Source: Bradyrhizobium forestalis (GTDB lineage: Bacteria; Pseudomonadota; Alphaproteobacteria; Rhizobiales; Xanthobacteraceae). Taken from it: a stretch of 64,000 nucleotides of DNA. The first letter of the stretch is position 1, and each line of letters opens with the position of its first letter. A model generated the notes under the pieces. The model was not told the DNA's origin, made no database searches, and was given only the letters and a program-made list of their open reading frames with translations. The stretch is taken from positions 62,001 through 126,000 of the forward strand of contig NZ_PGVG01000012.1 of the NCBI RefSeq assembly GCF_002795245.1. Reading direction: 5' to 3'. The translations under genes and the position numbers were made by a program. Shown here one piece after another: positions 33,658 to 43,401 of the stretch.

Positions 33658-34632
33658 TTACTGCGGCTCGATTCCAGCCGCCTTGATGATCTTTCCCCAT
33701 TTGCCGATCTCAGCTTTCAGGAAAGCTTCGAGGGCGTCCGGGGTCGCGCGCTCAGGCTCCACTGGGGCCATGCTGAGTTCGGCAAAGCGGCTGATCAGCG
33801 CCGGGTCCTTCAACGCCGTCTGCAGCGCGCCCACGAGTTGGTCGACGACGGGCGTCGGCGTCCCGCGCGGCGCGTAAAGACCGTACCACGTCGTCACATC
33901 GAAGGCGGGAACGCCGGCTTCGGCCGAGGTCGGCACCTCAGGCAGCGTCGCCACGCGCTTCCTGCTGGTGATCGCGTAGCCTTTGATCGTGCTCGACTGG
34001 ATATAGGGCGTCGGTCCGGTCGCGGGATCGCAATAGACGTCGATGTGGCCGGCGATGACGTCGTTCAGTGCCGGCCCGCCGCCTTTGTAATAGATTGGCG
34101 TGAGCTTGGTATCTGTCGCGCTCATGAACATCAAACCGCAGAGCTGCGAGGCTGAGCCGAGACCGACATTGCCGAAGGTGATCTTGTCGCCGGCGTTGCG
34201 GATCTGCGCGATGAGGTCTTTGAGATCCTTGGCTGGAAAGTTCGGCCGCGCCACGAGGATCATCGGGACGTCGGTGACGAGCCCGATCGTAGCGAAGTCC
34301 CCGACCGGATCGAACGGCAGCTTGGCATAAAGGGCAGGTGCGGTGGCCTGGCCGACATGCATCAGGAGCAGCGTGTAGCCGTCGGGGGCCGCCTTGGCGA
34401 CACGGTTGGTGCCGAGCGTGCCGCCGGCGCCGACGACATTTTCAATCACGATCGACTGTTTCAGCGTCGCGCTCATGGCGCCGCCGAGGATGCGCGCGAT
34501 CACGTCGCCGGGACCACCGGCGGAGAAGGGCACGATCATCGTGACCGGGCGTGAGGGATAGTCGTCCGCGATGGCCGCGCCGCAGGGATAGAGCAGGACA
34601 AACAGGATCAGCGATCGTACGAGATACGTCAT
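33658..34632 (-). CDS. TctC/Bug-type periplasmic substrate-binding protein
   Basis: A 324-residue secreted protein with a Sec signal (MTYLVRSLILFVLLYPCGAAIA, cleavage about residue 22). The mature protein starts DDYPSRPVTMIVPFSAGGPGDVIAR, the hallmark of Bug/TctC receptors, with NVVGAGGTLGTNRVAKAAPDGYT and a late PRGTPTPVVDQL. These proteins bind carboxylates and usually deliver them to TctAB; those membrane subunits are absent here, as is common for orphan Bug proteins. It is the last of twelve co-directional genes, 24 nt after the GntR regulator gene. Confidence 0.9.
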   Translation of the reverse strand: MTYLVRSLILFVLLYPCGAAIADDYPSRPVTMIVPFSAGGPGDVIARILGGAMSATLKQSIVIENVVGAGGTLGTNRVAKAAPDGYTLLLMHVGQATAPALYAKLPFDPVGDFATIGLVTDVPMILVARPNFPAKDLKDLIAQIRNAGDKITFGNVGLGSASQLCGLMFMSATDTKLTPIYYKGGGPALNDVIAGHIDVYCDPATGPTPYIQSSTIKGYAITSRKRVATLPEVPTSAEAGVPAFDVTTWYGLYAPRGTPTPVVDQLVGALQTALKDPALISRFAELSMAPVEPERATPDALEAFLKAEIGKWGKIIKAAGIEPQ

Positions 34633-34656
34633 CGAACACTCCCTGGCGGCAATGTT

Positions 34657-35373
34657 TTAGTCGTCGGAAGGCGCCGCCTCCTTGGCTGCCGACGATTTTT
34701 CGATCATGTCGAGCGCGGCCACCGCAGCCGCGTTGATGTGGTCGACGCAGCAGCGCTCGGCGAGATCCGGATCGCCGTTCTGGATCGCGCGCCAGATCGC
34801 GGTGACCTCGCGCAGGCTCTTGTTGATCCGCTTCGGCTGCGACATCGAGGTGATCCGCAACAGCTGGATCCGGTCATGCAGCGGCTTGAGCATGCGCTCG
34901 ATGAACGCGTTGCGGCAGCCACCGATCAGAGCGGCGTAAAAGTCGGTCTTGGCTTCCAGGCATCCGACGAGGTCCTGCCTTGCCGCGGCTGCCTTCAGCC
35001 GCGTCAGGGCTTCCCCGATCCGGCGAGCCACTTCCGGATCGTGAAGCCGGGCGCATTCGCGGCCGGCGAAGCCTTCGAGCACCGCGCGCGCCGCGTAGAG
35101 CTGCCGGGCCTCTTCGAGGCTGATCGTGGAAACCACGGGGCCGCGGTGCGGGACCGTATTGACCAGTCCGTCGGCCTCGAGGACACGCAGCGCCTCCCGG
35201 ATCGAGGGGCGACTGACGCCCATCATCTCGCAGAGCTCGCGCTCCACCAGACGCTGGCCCGGTTTCAGCGTGCCGGACATGATCGCCTCGCGCAGCTTTT
35301 GCGCCACCATCGCTCGGACGGTTGGTACGTCATCGATGCGGAGTGTCGACTGCAATTCGCGGCGTCTTTCCAT
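34657..35373 (-). CDS. GntR-family FCD regulator of the catabolic cluster
   Basis: A 238-residue regulator with the winged helix KLREAIMSGTLKPGQRLVERELCEMMGVSRPSIREALRVLEADGLV and the wing HRGPVVSTIS. An FCD effector domain follows, with the metal-binding His/Asp/Asn pattern (DFYAALIGGCRNAF, HINAAAVAALDMI). An upstream TTG at 35400 overlaps the preceding SDR stop; the ATG is preferred. It is encoded inside the operon and is the obvious candidate to bind the TNGTNNNACNA dyad at 45855-45887 between the two divergent arms. The ligand is probably the transported acid or an intermediate. Confidence 0.88.
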   Translation of the reverse strand: MERRRELQSTLRIDDVPTVRAMVAQKLREAIMSGTLKPGQRLVERELCEMMGVSRPSIREALRVLEADGLVNTVPHRGPVVSTISLEEARQLYAARAVLEGFAGRECARLHDPEVARRIGEALTRLKAAAARQDLVGCLEAKTDFYAALIGGCRNAFIERMLKPLHDRIQLLRITSMSQPKRINKSLREVTAIWRAIQNGDPDLAERCCVDHINAAAVAALDMIEKSSAAKEAAPSDD

Positions 35374-35396
35374 GTTCCGGCCTTGGTTGGGATGAT

Positions 35397-36137
35397 TCAA
35401 TACCGGTTTACAGGCAGAATCATCAGTTCGGCAATTTGAACGTGGGCGGGCTGGTCAAGGGCAAAGACGATCGAACGGGCGATGTCGGCCGGCTCGAGCG
35501 CCATCCTGAACTGGTCGAAATAGTCCTTTTCCCTCTGCTTGTCGCCGCGGTAGCGGGTCAGGATGATGTTGGTCCGGGTCAGGCCGGGCTGCAGCTCGGT
35601 GACCCGGATCGCGGTGTCCGCCAGTTCGCCCCGGAGGGTCTCGGTGAACATGTGCACGCCCGCCTTGCTGGTGCTGTAGGCGGCCATATCCGGGATTATA
35701 CGGACGGCGTTGATGGAGCTGATGTTGACGATATGCCCGGCGTTGCGCCGGACCATGTCGGGGAGGAGCGCGTGGGTGACGCGCATCAGGCCGATCAGAT
35801 TGGTTTGGATGATGTTGGACCAGTCGTCCGCGGAGCCGACGTCGAAACGCGTCCGCCCGCCGATGTCGTGGCCGGCATTGTTGATGAGGATTTCGACAGG
35901 ATTGAAATGTGCTGGGATAGCCTCCGGCAGGCGATCCACGGCCTGCGCATCGCTGACGTCGAGCTGGATCGGAAACATCGCATCGCCCGCCGTTGCCGCC
36001 AGCTCCTGAAGGGCCTTGGCGTCGCGATCGACCAGCACGACGCGGCGGCCACTTTCCAGCAGTGCCTTGGTGATGGCGCGCCCCATGCCGCCGGCGGCGC
36101 CGGTCAGGACGACGATCTGGCCCGATGCTTCAGTCAT
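35397..36137 (-). CDS. SDR-family NAD(P)-dependent oxidoreductase
   Basis: A 246-residue classical short-chain dehydrogenase. Cofactor motif TGAAGGMG is at residues 13-20, followed by VVLVDRD, suggesting NAD preference through the acidic residue after strand 2. NNAGHDIGG is the NNAG motif. Ser (NISSINA) and YSTSK provide the catalytic Ser-Tyr-Lys. The C-terminal segment departs from the usual SDR dinucleotide-binding end, with FDQFRMALEPADIA and a short HVQIAELMILPVN tail as in YdfG/serine-dehydrogenase-like relatives. It ends at the GntR gene and starts 23 nt after the second SDR gene. Confidence 0.88.
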   Translation of the reverse strand: MTEASGQIVVLTGAAGGMGRAITKALLESGRRVVLVDRDAKALQELAATAGDAMFPIQLDVSDAQAVDRLPEAIPAHFNPVEILINNAGHDIGGRTRFDVGSADDWSNIIQTNLIGLMRVTHALLPDMVRRNAGHIVNISSINAVRIIPDMAAYSTSKAGVHMFTETLRGELADTAIRVTELQPGLTRTNIILTRYRGDKQREKDYFDQFRMALEPADIARSIVFALDQPAHVQIAELMILPVNRY

Positions 36138-36160
36138 CGCAACACTCCCATTTCATGCTC

Positions 36161-36931
36161 TCATGCGATGGACCAGCCGCCATCGATCGGCAGGCTGGCG
36201 CCGGTGATGTCATTTGCCGCGGGACCGCAGAGAAAGACGACCATGGCGGCGACGGCATCCATTTCGATGAAACGCTGCGTGGGCTGGCGCGCGCCGAGAT
36301 ACTCGCGGGTCACATCGTCGACCGGACGGCCGCTATTGGCCGCCATCGTGGCGATCTTGTTCAGAATGGCGGGCGTCGGCAGCGTGCCGGGGCAGAGCGT
36401 GTTGCAGGTGATGCCGCTGCGGGCGGTCTCGATGGCCACGGCGCGGGTCATGCCGAGAATTGCCGTCTTGGTGGTGACGTAGTCGATGCGGTCCTCGACC
36501 GCTCGGCTCGAATAGATCGAACCCATGTTGATGATCCGGCCCCAGCCGCATTGCTTCATCGCCGGCAGGGCAAGGCGGATCAGGTTGAACGGCGCCGAAA
36601 GGTTGACGGCCAGCGCCTGCTCCCATTTCTCGGGCGGGAATTGTTCGATCGCAGAGAAGTGCCTGACGACGGCGTTGTTCACGAGGATATCGATGGCGCC
36701 GCAGCGGCCGAGCAGGTCCGCCATCATCGCCTCGATTGCCTCGCGCTGGGACAGATCGACGCCGGCCGCAATCGTCTCGACGCCGAAGCGGGCGCGGAGA
36801 TCATCCGCGGCTTGTCTCGGTGCCGCGAGATCGTGGAGGACAATGTTGGCGCCCGCGCCGGCCAGGCCTTCTGCCACGGCGAGGCCAAGGCCTGCCGCCG
36901 CACCGGTCACGAGCGCCCATTTGCCCTTCAT
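36161..36931 (-). CDS. SDR-family oxidoreductase, 3-hydroxybutyrate dehydrogenase-like
   Basis: A 256-residue classical SDR with TGAAAGLGLAVAEGLAGAGA (coenzyme), VLHDLA after strand 2, NNAVVRHFSAI, catalytic Ser in INMGSIYSS and YVTTK. The C-terminal part, CPGTLPTPAILNKI and FLCGPAANDITGASLPIDGGWS, resembles 3-hydroxybutyrate dehydrogenases and 3-oxoacyl reductases. NNAV replaces the usual NNAG. It lies 15 nt after the CMD gene. The presence of two SDRs of different subgroups beside a beta-hydroxyacid dehydrogenase indicates successive oxidations of hydroxy groups on one substrate. Confidence 0.88.
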   Translation of the reverse strand: MKGKWALVTGAAAGLGLAVAEGLAGAGANIVLHDLAAPRQAADDLRARFGVETIAAGVDLSQREAIEAMMADLLGRCGAIDILVNNAVVRHFSAIEQFPPEKWEQALAVNLSAPFNLIRLALPAMKQCGWGRIINMGSIYSSRAVEDRIDYVTTKTAILGMTRAVAIETARSGITCNTLCPGTLPTPAILNKIATMAANSGRPVDDVTREYLGARQPTQRFIEMDAVAAMVVFLCGPAANDITGASLPIDGGWSIA

Positions 36932-36946
36932 CGCCGCTATGCTCCG

Positions 36947-37327
36947 TTATGCCTTGTCGAGCTCGGCAAAGACTTCCTTCGCGTTCCGGAACGCATCGAC
37001 ACCCGCCGGCACGCCGCAATAGATCGCAACCTGCATGAAGACCTCGCGGATCTCCTCGCGGGTCGCGCCGTTGGCGAGCGCGCCGCGGACATGGGTCTTC
37101 AGCTCATGCGGGCGGTTGAGCGCGCAGAGCATTGCTAGGTTGAGAAAGCTGCGCGTCTTCCGCGTCAGTCCCTCGCGCCCCCAGACGTAACCCCAGCAAT
37201 ATTCCGTGGTGAGGTCCTGCATCGGGCGGTTGAACTCGTCGGCAGATGCGATTGCCTTGTCGACGAACTCGTTGCCGAGCACGGCTTTGCGGATTTCGAG
37301 ACCGCGGTCATAGGTCGCCTTGTCCAT
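36947..37327 (-). CDS. Carboxymuconolactone decarboxylase-family protein (copy A)
   Basis: A 126-residue member of the CMD/AhpD-like all-helical family. It has RKTRSFLNLAMLCALNRPHELKTHVRGALANGATREEIREVFMQVAIYCGVPAGVDAFRNAKEVF, which is the core of 4-carboxymuconolactone decarboxylases (PcaC). There is no CxxC pair, so it is not an AhpD-type peroxidase partner. It is clearly paralogous to the plus-strand copy at 47364-47750. No other protocatechuate-branch gene is present, so decarboxylation of a related lactone is the likely, unproven reaction. The ATG after the basic leader is preferred. Confidence 0.88.
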   Translation of the reverse strand: MDKATYDRGLEIRKAVLGNEFVDKAIASADEFNRPMQDLTTEYCWGYVWGREGLTRKTRSFLNLAMLCALNRPHELKTHVRGALANGATREEIREVFMQVAIYCGVPAGVDAFRNAKEVFAELDKA

Positions 37328-37356
37328 TCTGTTCTCCGTTTCTTGTTCGGGCGTTG

Positions 37357-38583
37357 TCAGCTCTTCGGCCAGAACGGTTTTGCCAGCTCCAGTTCGGGCG
37401 GGAACACCGTCACCGGCACGCCGGATTGCCACTGCACGATGGTCATGCCGGCGCCGACGCGGCGGCCTTTCTCGTCGAACTTAATCTCGCCCAGCGGGTA
37501 ATATTTCGAGGGGCCGGCATCCATGGTGCGCAGCGCTTCGCCGATGGCGATGCGGTCGGCCTTGCCGGCCTTCTCCAGCGCGTCCTTGATCACCCACATG
37601 TCGCCATAGGTGGAGATCGCGTTCTGCGTCATCCACGGCTCCTTGTAGCGGGTCTTCAATTCGGCGATCAGCGCCTCGTGGCCCTTGGCGCCCCAGCTGG
37701 CGACGCATGTGAGCACGCCTTGAAGCAGTTCGGGGCTGACGGTCTGCAGCATGTCCGGCTCGGCGATGGCGATGCCGAACGAGATCGTCGGCACCTTGCC
37801 CTGGCCGAGGCCGAATTCGTTCATCTTCTCGAGCAGCAGCTTGGCGTCCGAGATCACCGTCGGCAGGAAGAAGAGCAGATCGGGCTTGGCCGAGCGGATC
37901 TTCTGCACCAGCGACGTCGCATCCGCGAGCGGCGGCGTGAACGTCTCGTCGACGACCAGCTGGAGCTGGTTCTCCGCCAGCAACCCCTCGCGCATCGACT
38001 TTGCGGAAGCGATGGACGCCGCGGTGTTGTCGGTGAGGATCGCGACCGTCTTCGGCCGCTTGCCGGATGCCGTCTCCGCCAGCTTGATGATCTGCGGCAA
38101 CGCCTGTCGTGCCTGGGAGCCCGCCGTGGCCGAGGTCTGGAACACGTATTTGAAGCCGCGATCCGTGATCAGGTCGGAGTAGGAGAGGGTGAGGACGGGC
38201 AGGTTGGCGCGTTCGGTGACCTCGGTGACCGCGAGCGTGAACGAGGACAGATAGGCGCCGCTTGCCGCGACCAGGTCGCTCTCCTGCGCCACCATGCGCT
38301 GGGCGGCGTTCTTGGCTTTTTCCGTGGTGTCGCCGGAATCGAGCACGACGAGCTTCAGCTTGGCGCCGCCGAGCGCCTTGATGCCGCCTTGCGCGTTGAT
38401 GTGCTCGACTGCCATCTCGGCGCCTTCGCGCATCACCGTTCCCGGACGAGCATAGAGCCCGGAGATCGGCACCAGCAGGCCGACCTTGACCTCCGAGGGT
38501 TGCTGGGCCCAGGCGCGGGATGCGATCAGCGTGCCGGAGGCTCCGGCGAGTAACGTTCGTCGGGTGATCCTGATCTTGCTCAT
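37357..38583 (-). CDS. Liv-type ABC transporter periplasmic binding protein 1
   Basis: A 408-residue secreted receptor. The signal peptide RITRRTLLAGASGTLIASRAWA has a twin-Arg-like pair (RR) and a cleavage site before QQPSE. The mature protein starts EVKVGLLVPISGLYARPG and continues with NAQGGIKALGGAKLKLVV and a GDTTEKAKNAAQRMV loop, typical of branched-chain amino acid/aromatic acid receptors (Peripla_BP_6). It is 29 nt upstream of the CMD gene and 34 nt downstream of a second receptor of the same family with which it shares most motifs. Confidence 0.92.
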   Translation of the reverse strand: MSKIRITRRTLLAGASGTLIASRAWAQQPSEVKVGLLVPISGLYARPGTVMREGAEMAVEHINAQGGIKALGGAKLKLVVLDSGDTTEKAKNAAQRMVAQESDLVAASGAYLSSFTLAVTEVTERANLPVLTLSYSDLITDRGFKYVFQTSATAGSQARQALPQIIKLAETASGKRPKTVAILTDNTAASIASAKSMREGLLAENQLQLVVDETFTPPLADATSLVQKIRSAKPDLLFFLPTVISDAKLLLEKMNEFGLGQGKVPTISFGIAIAEPDMLQTVSPELLQGVLTCVASWGAKGHEALIAELKTRYKEPWMTQNAISTYGDMWVIKDALEKAGKADRIAIGEALRTMDAGPSKYYPLGEIKFDEKGRRVGAGMTIVQWQSGVPVTVFPPELELAKPFWPKS

Positions 38584-38617
38584 GACAATTCTCCTCCCTG
38601 AAAAATTGCGCGAGGCT

Positions 38618-39868
38618 CTATGATCTCTGCGGCCAGAACGGCTGCGCCTGCGCGAGCTCGGGCGGATAAACGGTGACTGGCACGCCCGATTGCCACTGCA
38701 CGATGACGACGCCGGCGCCGATCCTGCGGCCCTTCTCGTCGAATTTGAGCTGACCGCCCGGATAGTATTTCGACGGACCGGCATCCATGGTGCGGAAGGC
38801 CTGTGCGACCGCATTGCGGTCGGCTTTTCCGGCCTTCTCCAGCGCTTCCTTCATCAGCCACATGTCGCCATAGGTCGAGATGACGTTCTGCGTCATCCAG
38901 GGCTCCTTGTATTTGGCCTTGAGCTCGGCGATCAGGGCCTCGTGGCCCTTCGCGCCCCAATTGGCAACGATGGTCATGATGCCCTGCACGGTTTCCGGGC
39001 TCACGCTCTGGAGCATATCCGGCTCGGCGATGGTGATGCTGAAAGACACGGTCGGAATCTTGCCCTGACCGAGACCGAACTCGCTGATCTTCTCCAGGCC
39101 GAGCTTGGCGTCCGACACCGCATTCGGCATGAACAGCAGCAGATTAGGCTTGGCCGATCGAACCTTCTGGATCAGTGGCGTGGCATCCGACAGCGGCGGC
39201 GTCCACACTTCCTCGACCGCGAGCTGGAGGCCTTCCTGCGCGAACAGCTTTTCCTTGAGCGCCTTGGCCGTGGCGACCGATGTCGCGGTGTTGTCCATCA
39301 GCATCGCCACGGTCTTGGGCTTCTTGCCCGAGGCGTTCTCGGCGAGCTTCATCAGCGTCGGCAGGCCGAGCTCTGACTGACGGCTCGCGGTTGCAGCGGT
39401 CTGGAAGATGTATTTGAAGCCGCGGTCGGTCAAAAGGTCCGAATAGGACAGCGTCAGCACCGGCAGTTCGGCGCGCTCGGTCACCTCGGTGACGGCGAGT
39501 GTGAAGGAGGAGAGATAGGCGCCGGTCGCGGCGACCAGATCCGGCTCCTGCGCCACCATGCGCTGCGCCGCGTTCTTGGCCTTCTCGGTGGTGTCGCCGC
39601 AATCGATCACGACCAGCTTCAGCTTGGCGCCGCCGAGCGCCTTGATGCCGCCTTGCGCATTGATGTGGTCGATGCCCATCTCGGCGCCCATCTTCATGAC
39701 CTGGCCGGGGCGGGTGTAGATGCCCGACAGTGGCACGATCAGCCCGACCTTGATTTCTGCCGGGGTCTGCGCGCGCGCCACGCCGGCGAGGCCGACGACG
39801 GCGGCGCCGGACAGCACGGTGCGGCGGGTCAGGCCCGTCGATGTCTTGCTCTTCGATGTCTTGTTCAT
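38618..39868 (-). CDS. Liv-type ABC transporter periplasmic binding protein 2
   Basis: A 416-residue receptor with a Tat-like signal (SKTSTGLTRRTVLSGAAVVG, then LAGVARAQ). The mature part TPAEIKVGLIVPLSGIYTRPGQ, NAQGGIKALGGAKLKLVVID and VTERAELPVLTLSYSDLLTDRG matches its neighbour nearly motif by motif, down to YKEPWMTQN and MDAGPSKYYPGG. The pair therefore arose by tandem duplication. Both presumably feed the same LivHMGF complex but may differ in ligand. It lies 34 nt after the LivF gene. Confidence 0.92.
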   Translation of the reverse strand: MNKTSKSKTSTGLTRRTVLSGAAVVGLAGVARAQTPAEIKVGLIVPLSGIYTRPGQVMKMGAEMGIDHINAQGGIKALGGAKLKLVVIDCGDTTEKAKNAAQRMVAQEPDLVAATGAYLSSFTLAVTEVTERAELPVLTLSYSDLLTDRGFKYIFQTAATASRQSELGLPTLMKLAENASGKKPKTVAMLMDNTATSVATAKALKEKLFAQEGLQLAVEEVWTPPLSDATPLIQKVRSAKPNLLLFMPNAVSDAKLGLEKISEFGLGQGKIPTVSFSITIAEPDMLQSVSPETVQGIMTIVANWGAKGHEALIAELKAKYKEPWMTQNVISTYGDMWLMKEALEKAGKADRNAVAQAFRTMDAGPSKYYPGGQLKFDEKGRRIGAGVVIVQWQSGVPVTVYPPELAQAQPFWPQRS

Positions 39869-39902
39869 TTTGTTCGCTCCCTGATCATTGCTCTTGTGCT
39901 TG

Positions 39903-40596
<694 letters not shown>

Positions 40597-40610
<14 letters not shown>

Positions 40611-42375
40611 GGCCCACCCATTTCTTGCCGAGATAGGCCTCGATCACGCGGCTGTCGCGCGTCACGACTTCAGGCAGGCCCTCGGTGATGACGGCGCCGT
40701 GGTCGAGCACGAGGAAGCTGTCGACCAGGCGGACCATCGCCTGCATCGTGTGCTCGATGATGGCGATGGTCATGCCGTCGCGTGCGAGCTGCTGGATGAC
40801 GGCGACGACCTCGTCCGCCTCGCCGTGACCGAGGCCGGCGAGCGTCTCGTCGAGCAGCAGGATGCGCGGCTGGCCCGCGATCGCGCGGGCAAGCTCCATC
40901 AGCCGCAGCTCCTTGGTCGAAAGCTCGCCGGCGACACGGTCGGCGACGGCAGAGAGCCCGACACGGGCGACCGCATCAGTGGCAAGCTTGCGCGCCTCCT
41001 CGTCGGATCGGGCGCGCACGTACGCGCCGACCACGACATTGTCGAGGATCGACATGCGCAGGAACGGCCGCATGACCTGGAAGGTGCGGCCGATGCCGGC
41101 CTCGCAGATCACGTGCGGCCGCTGGCCGGACATGTTGCGGCCGTCGATCAGCACCTCGCCCTGGCTCGGCTTCAGGAAGCCATTGAGCAGATTGAATAGC
41201 GTGGTCTTGCCGGCGCCGTTCGGACCGATGATGCCGAGGATCTCGTTCTTGTGCAGCTTGAAGCTGACATCCTGCACCGCTTTGAGGCCGCCGAAGGAGC
41301 GCGAGAGATTCTTGACCTCGAGCACCACTTCGCCGGTCGCTGCGCGCTGCCGCGTGGCCGGCCTCAGCGCCGTGACGTTGGTGGCCGATGTTTCGGAGAC
41401 GTTGGCAGCAGCGGATTTGGGCGCGATGCGTTTGCGCAGGAGATCGCGCAACTTCCAGAACAGTCCTTCCGGTGCGAGCAGGATGACGCAGACGATGGCG
41501 AAGCCGAAGATCACGCCCTGAATGCCGGGGAAGCGTGCGCCGGCCTCGGCGTGCAGGATCTCGGCGAGAGGGATCAGGATCACCGAGCCGATCACCGGAC
41601 CCCACACCGTGCCGACGCCGCCGAACATCGCAACCGTCAGCGCTTGTGCCGACACCAGCATGCCGAACACCGATTGCGGTGTCACGACCAGCAGCACCTG
41701 TGCGTAGAAGCCGCCGATCGCGGCGGCGATTGCCCCGCTCAGCGTGATGGCGCGCAGCTTCCAGGCCAGGGTGTTGATCCCAGCCGCCTCGGCCGCGGCC
41801 TCGTTCTGCTTGATCGCGAGCAGCGCCATGCCGAAGCGGGATCGCTCGATCACTTGCGTCAGCACGATGGTGGCAAGCATGATTGCGAGCCCCAGCAGCG
41901 TGTAGACGTGGGGATCGGCGAATTGCATATAGGCGATCGGCGCCTCGCGCTTGATCGGAAGCGTCACCTCCTGGAAGCCGAGCCACTCGAACACGTAGAG
42001 GATGGCGAGCGGGTAGGCGAGCATCGCCAGGGCAAAGTAGTGGCCCTGCAGGCGGAAGGTCGGAAATCCGATCAGGAGCCCGGCGATGCCGCCGAGCATG
42101 GCGGCGACCGGGATCAGCAGCCAGGGGGAGATGTTGAAGTAGATCTGGCCGAGCGCGGTCGCATAGGCGCCGATGCCGAAGAACGCGGCGTGGCCGAACG
42201 AGATCAGCCCTGTGTAGCCGCTGAGCAGATTCCAGGACAGCCCGAACACCGCCCACACCGGCACCAGCGTCAGGATGAGCTGGTAATAGGAATTGGTGAC
42301 GCCAAGCGAGATCGCGGCATAGGCGATGGTGAAGAGCAGGGGAGGCAGAAAAGAACGCATCCGGAGCATGGTCAC
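40597..42375 (-). CDS. Fused ABC permease (LivM) and ATPase (LivG)
   Basis: A 592-residue protein in which residues 1-315 form a LivM-type inner-membrane permease (VPVWAVFGLSWNLLSGYTGLISFGHAAFFGIGAYATA; AIKQNEAAAEAAGIN, the coupling region). Residues about 355-592 are a LivG-type ATPase (Walker A GPNGAGKTTL; Walker B LLLDETLAGLGH; C-terminal IIEHTMQAMVRLVDSFLVLDHG). A 40-residue linker rich in Ala/Arg/Thr joins them. The ABC signature reads GELSTKELRLMELARA, lacking the usual Gly-Gly/Gln of LSGGQ. The GTG start overlaps the LivH stop (GTGA). Confidence 0.92.
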
Positions 42376-43307
42376 GTCCTCTCCACCATCCGCCCGAAGA
42401 AGCCTTGCGGGCGGAAGAAGATGATGAGGAGGAAGACGGCGAAGATTGCAGCGTTCTGCAACTGTGTCGGCAGGATCAGCGTCGACATCTGCTGCACGAG
42501 GCCGATCGTCATGCCGCCCCAGAACGCGCCGATGATGCTGCCCATGCCGCCGAGCACGACGCCGGCATACATGACGATGACGTATTCGAGGCCGACGAAC
42601 GGGTGGAACGGATAGTTGGTGGCGAGCAGGCCGCCGGCAATCGCGGTGATGCCGCAGCCGAGCGCGAAGGCGGTACGGTGGGCGCGGTCGACGTCGATGC
42701 CCATATAGGTCGCTGCCGTCGGGTTATCCGCGGCGGCGCGGAGCGACTTGCCGATCCGGGTTCGCGTGATCAGCAGCGAGAGCAGAACCATGATCGCCAG
42801 CGAAACAACCGCGTCGATGCTGCGCGCCTTGTTCAGGAAGATGCTCATGTCGAACAAGGGGCCGAGCTCCCAGGCCGAGCTCGACAGCGGCGTGCGGATC
42901 GAGGCCAGCACGGAGCCGAACACGATGAGGCCGCCGTTCTGCAGGATCAGCGCGATGCCGAGCGTGAGGATGAGCTGGGCGTAATGGCCTTCGCCTTCGA
43001 GCGAGGCGGTGCGCGTCCCCGATACGTGCGAGATCAGCGCCAGATGAACGAAATAGCCGAATAGGGCGAGCACGGGCCCGGCCAGCAGGATGGCGACGAA
43101 CGGGCCGACCGTGTTGCCGAACAGCGCCTGCACGCCGGCGGCGGTGAACAGATAGAAGGCGGTGTACATGCCGAGCATCATGAAATCGCCGTGGGCGAAG
43201 TTGATGACCCGCATGACGCCGAAGATCAGGCCGAGCCCGACGCACATCAGGCCGTACACTGCGCCGATCAGAAGGCCCGCGGCGAGCGCTTGCAGGAATC
43301 CTTCCAT
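42372..43307 (-). CDS. livH: ABC transporter permease, LivH type
   Basis: A 311-residue polytopic permease beginning MEGFLQALAAGLLIGAVYGLMCVGLGLIFGVMRVINFAHGDFMMLGMY, the characteristic LivH start with INFAHG. The cytoplasmic coupling loop has TRIGKSLRAAADNPTAATYMGID. The end GFFGRMVERT is typical. The start is this ATG; the longer open frame upstream encodes no membrane sequence. It is 94 nt downstream of the MmgE/PrpD gene, the largest gap in the operon, so an internal promoter is possible. Confidence 0.93.
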   Translation of the reverse strand: MEGFLQALAAGLLIGAVYGLMCVGLGLIFGVMRVINFAHGDFMMLGMYTAFYLFTAAGVQALFGNTVGPFVAILLAGPVLALFGYFVHLALISHVSGTRTASLEGEGHYAQLILTLGIALILQNGGLIVFGSVLASIRTPLSSSAWELGPLFDMSIFLNKARSIDAVVSLAIMVLLSLLITRTRIGKSLRAAADNPTAATYMGIDVDRAHRTAFALGCGITAIAGGLLATNYPFHPFVGLEYVIVMYAGVVLGGMGSIIGAFWGGMTIGLVQQMSTLILPTQLQNAAIFAVFLLIIFFRPQGFFGRMVERT

Positions 43308-43401
43308 CAGCCTCGCCTCCGCGCGGCGTCTGCACCGGCCGCTGACGATGCTACGCTGGTCTCCAAGTCGACCATGTTTCCCCCATACTCTCCGGCATTT
43401 C

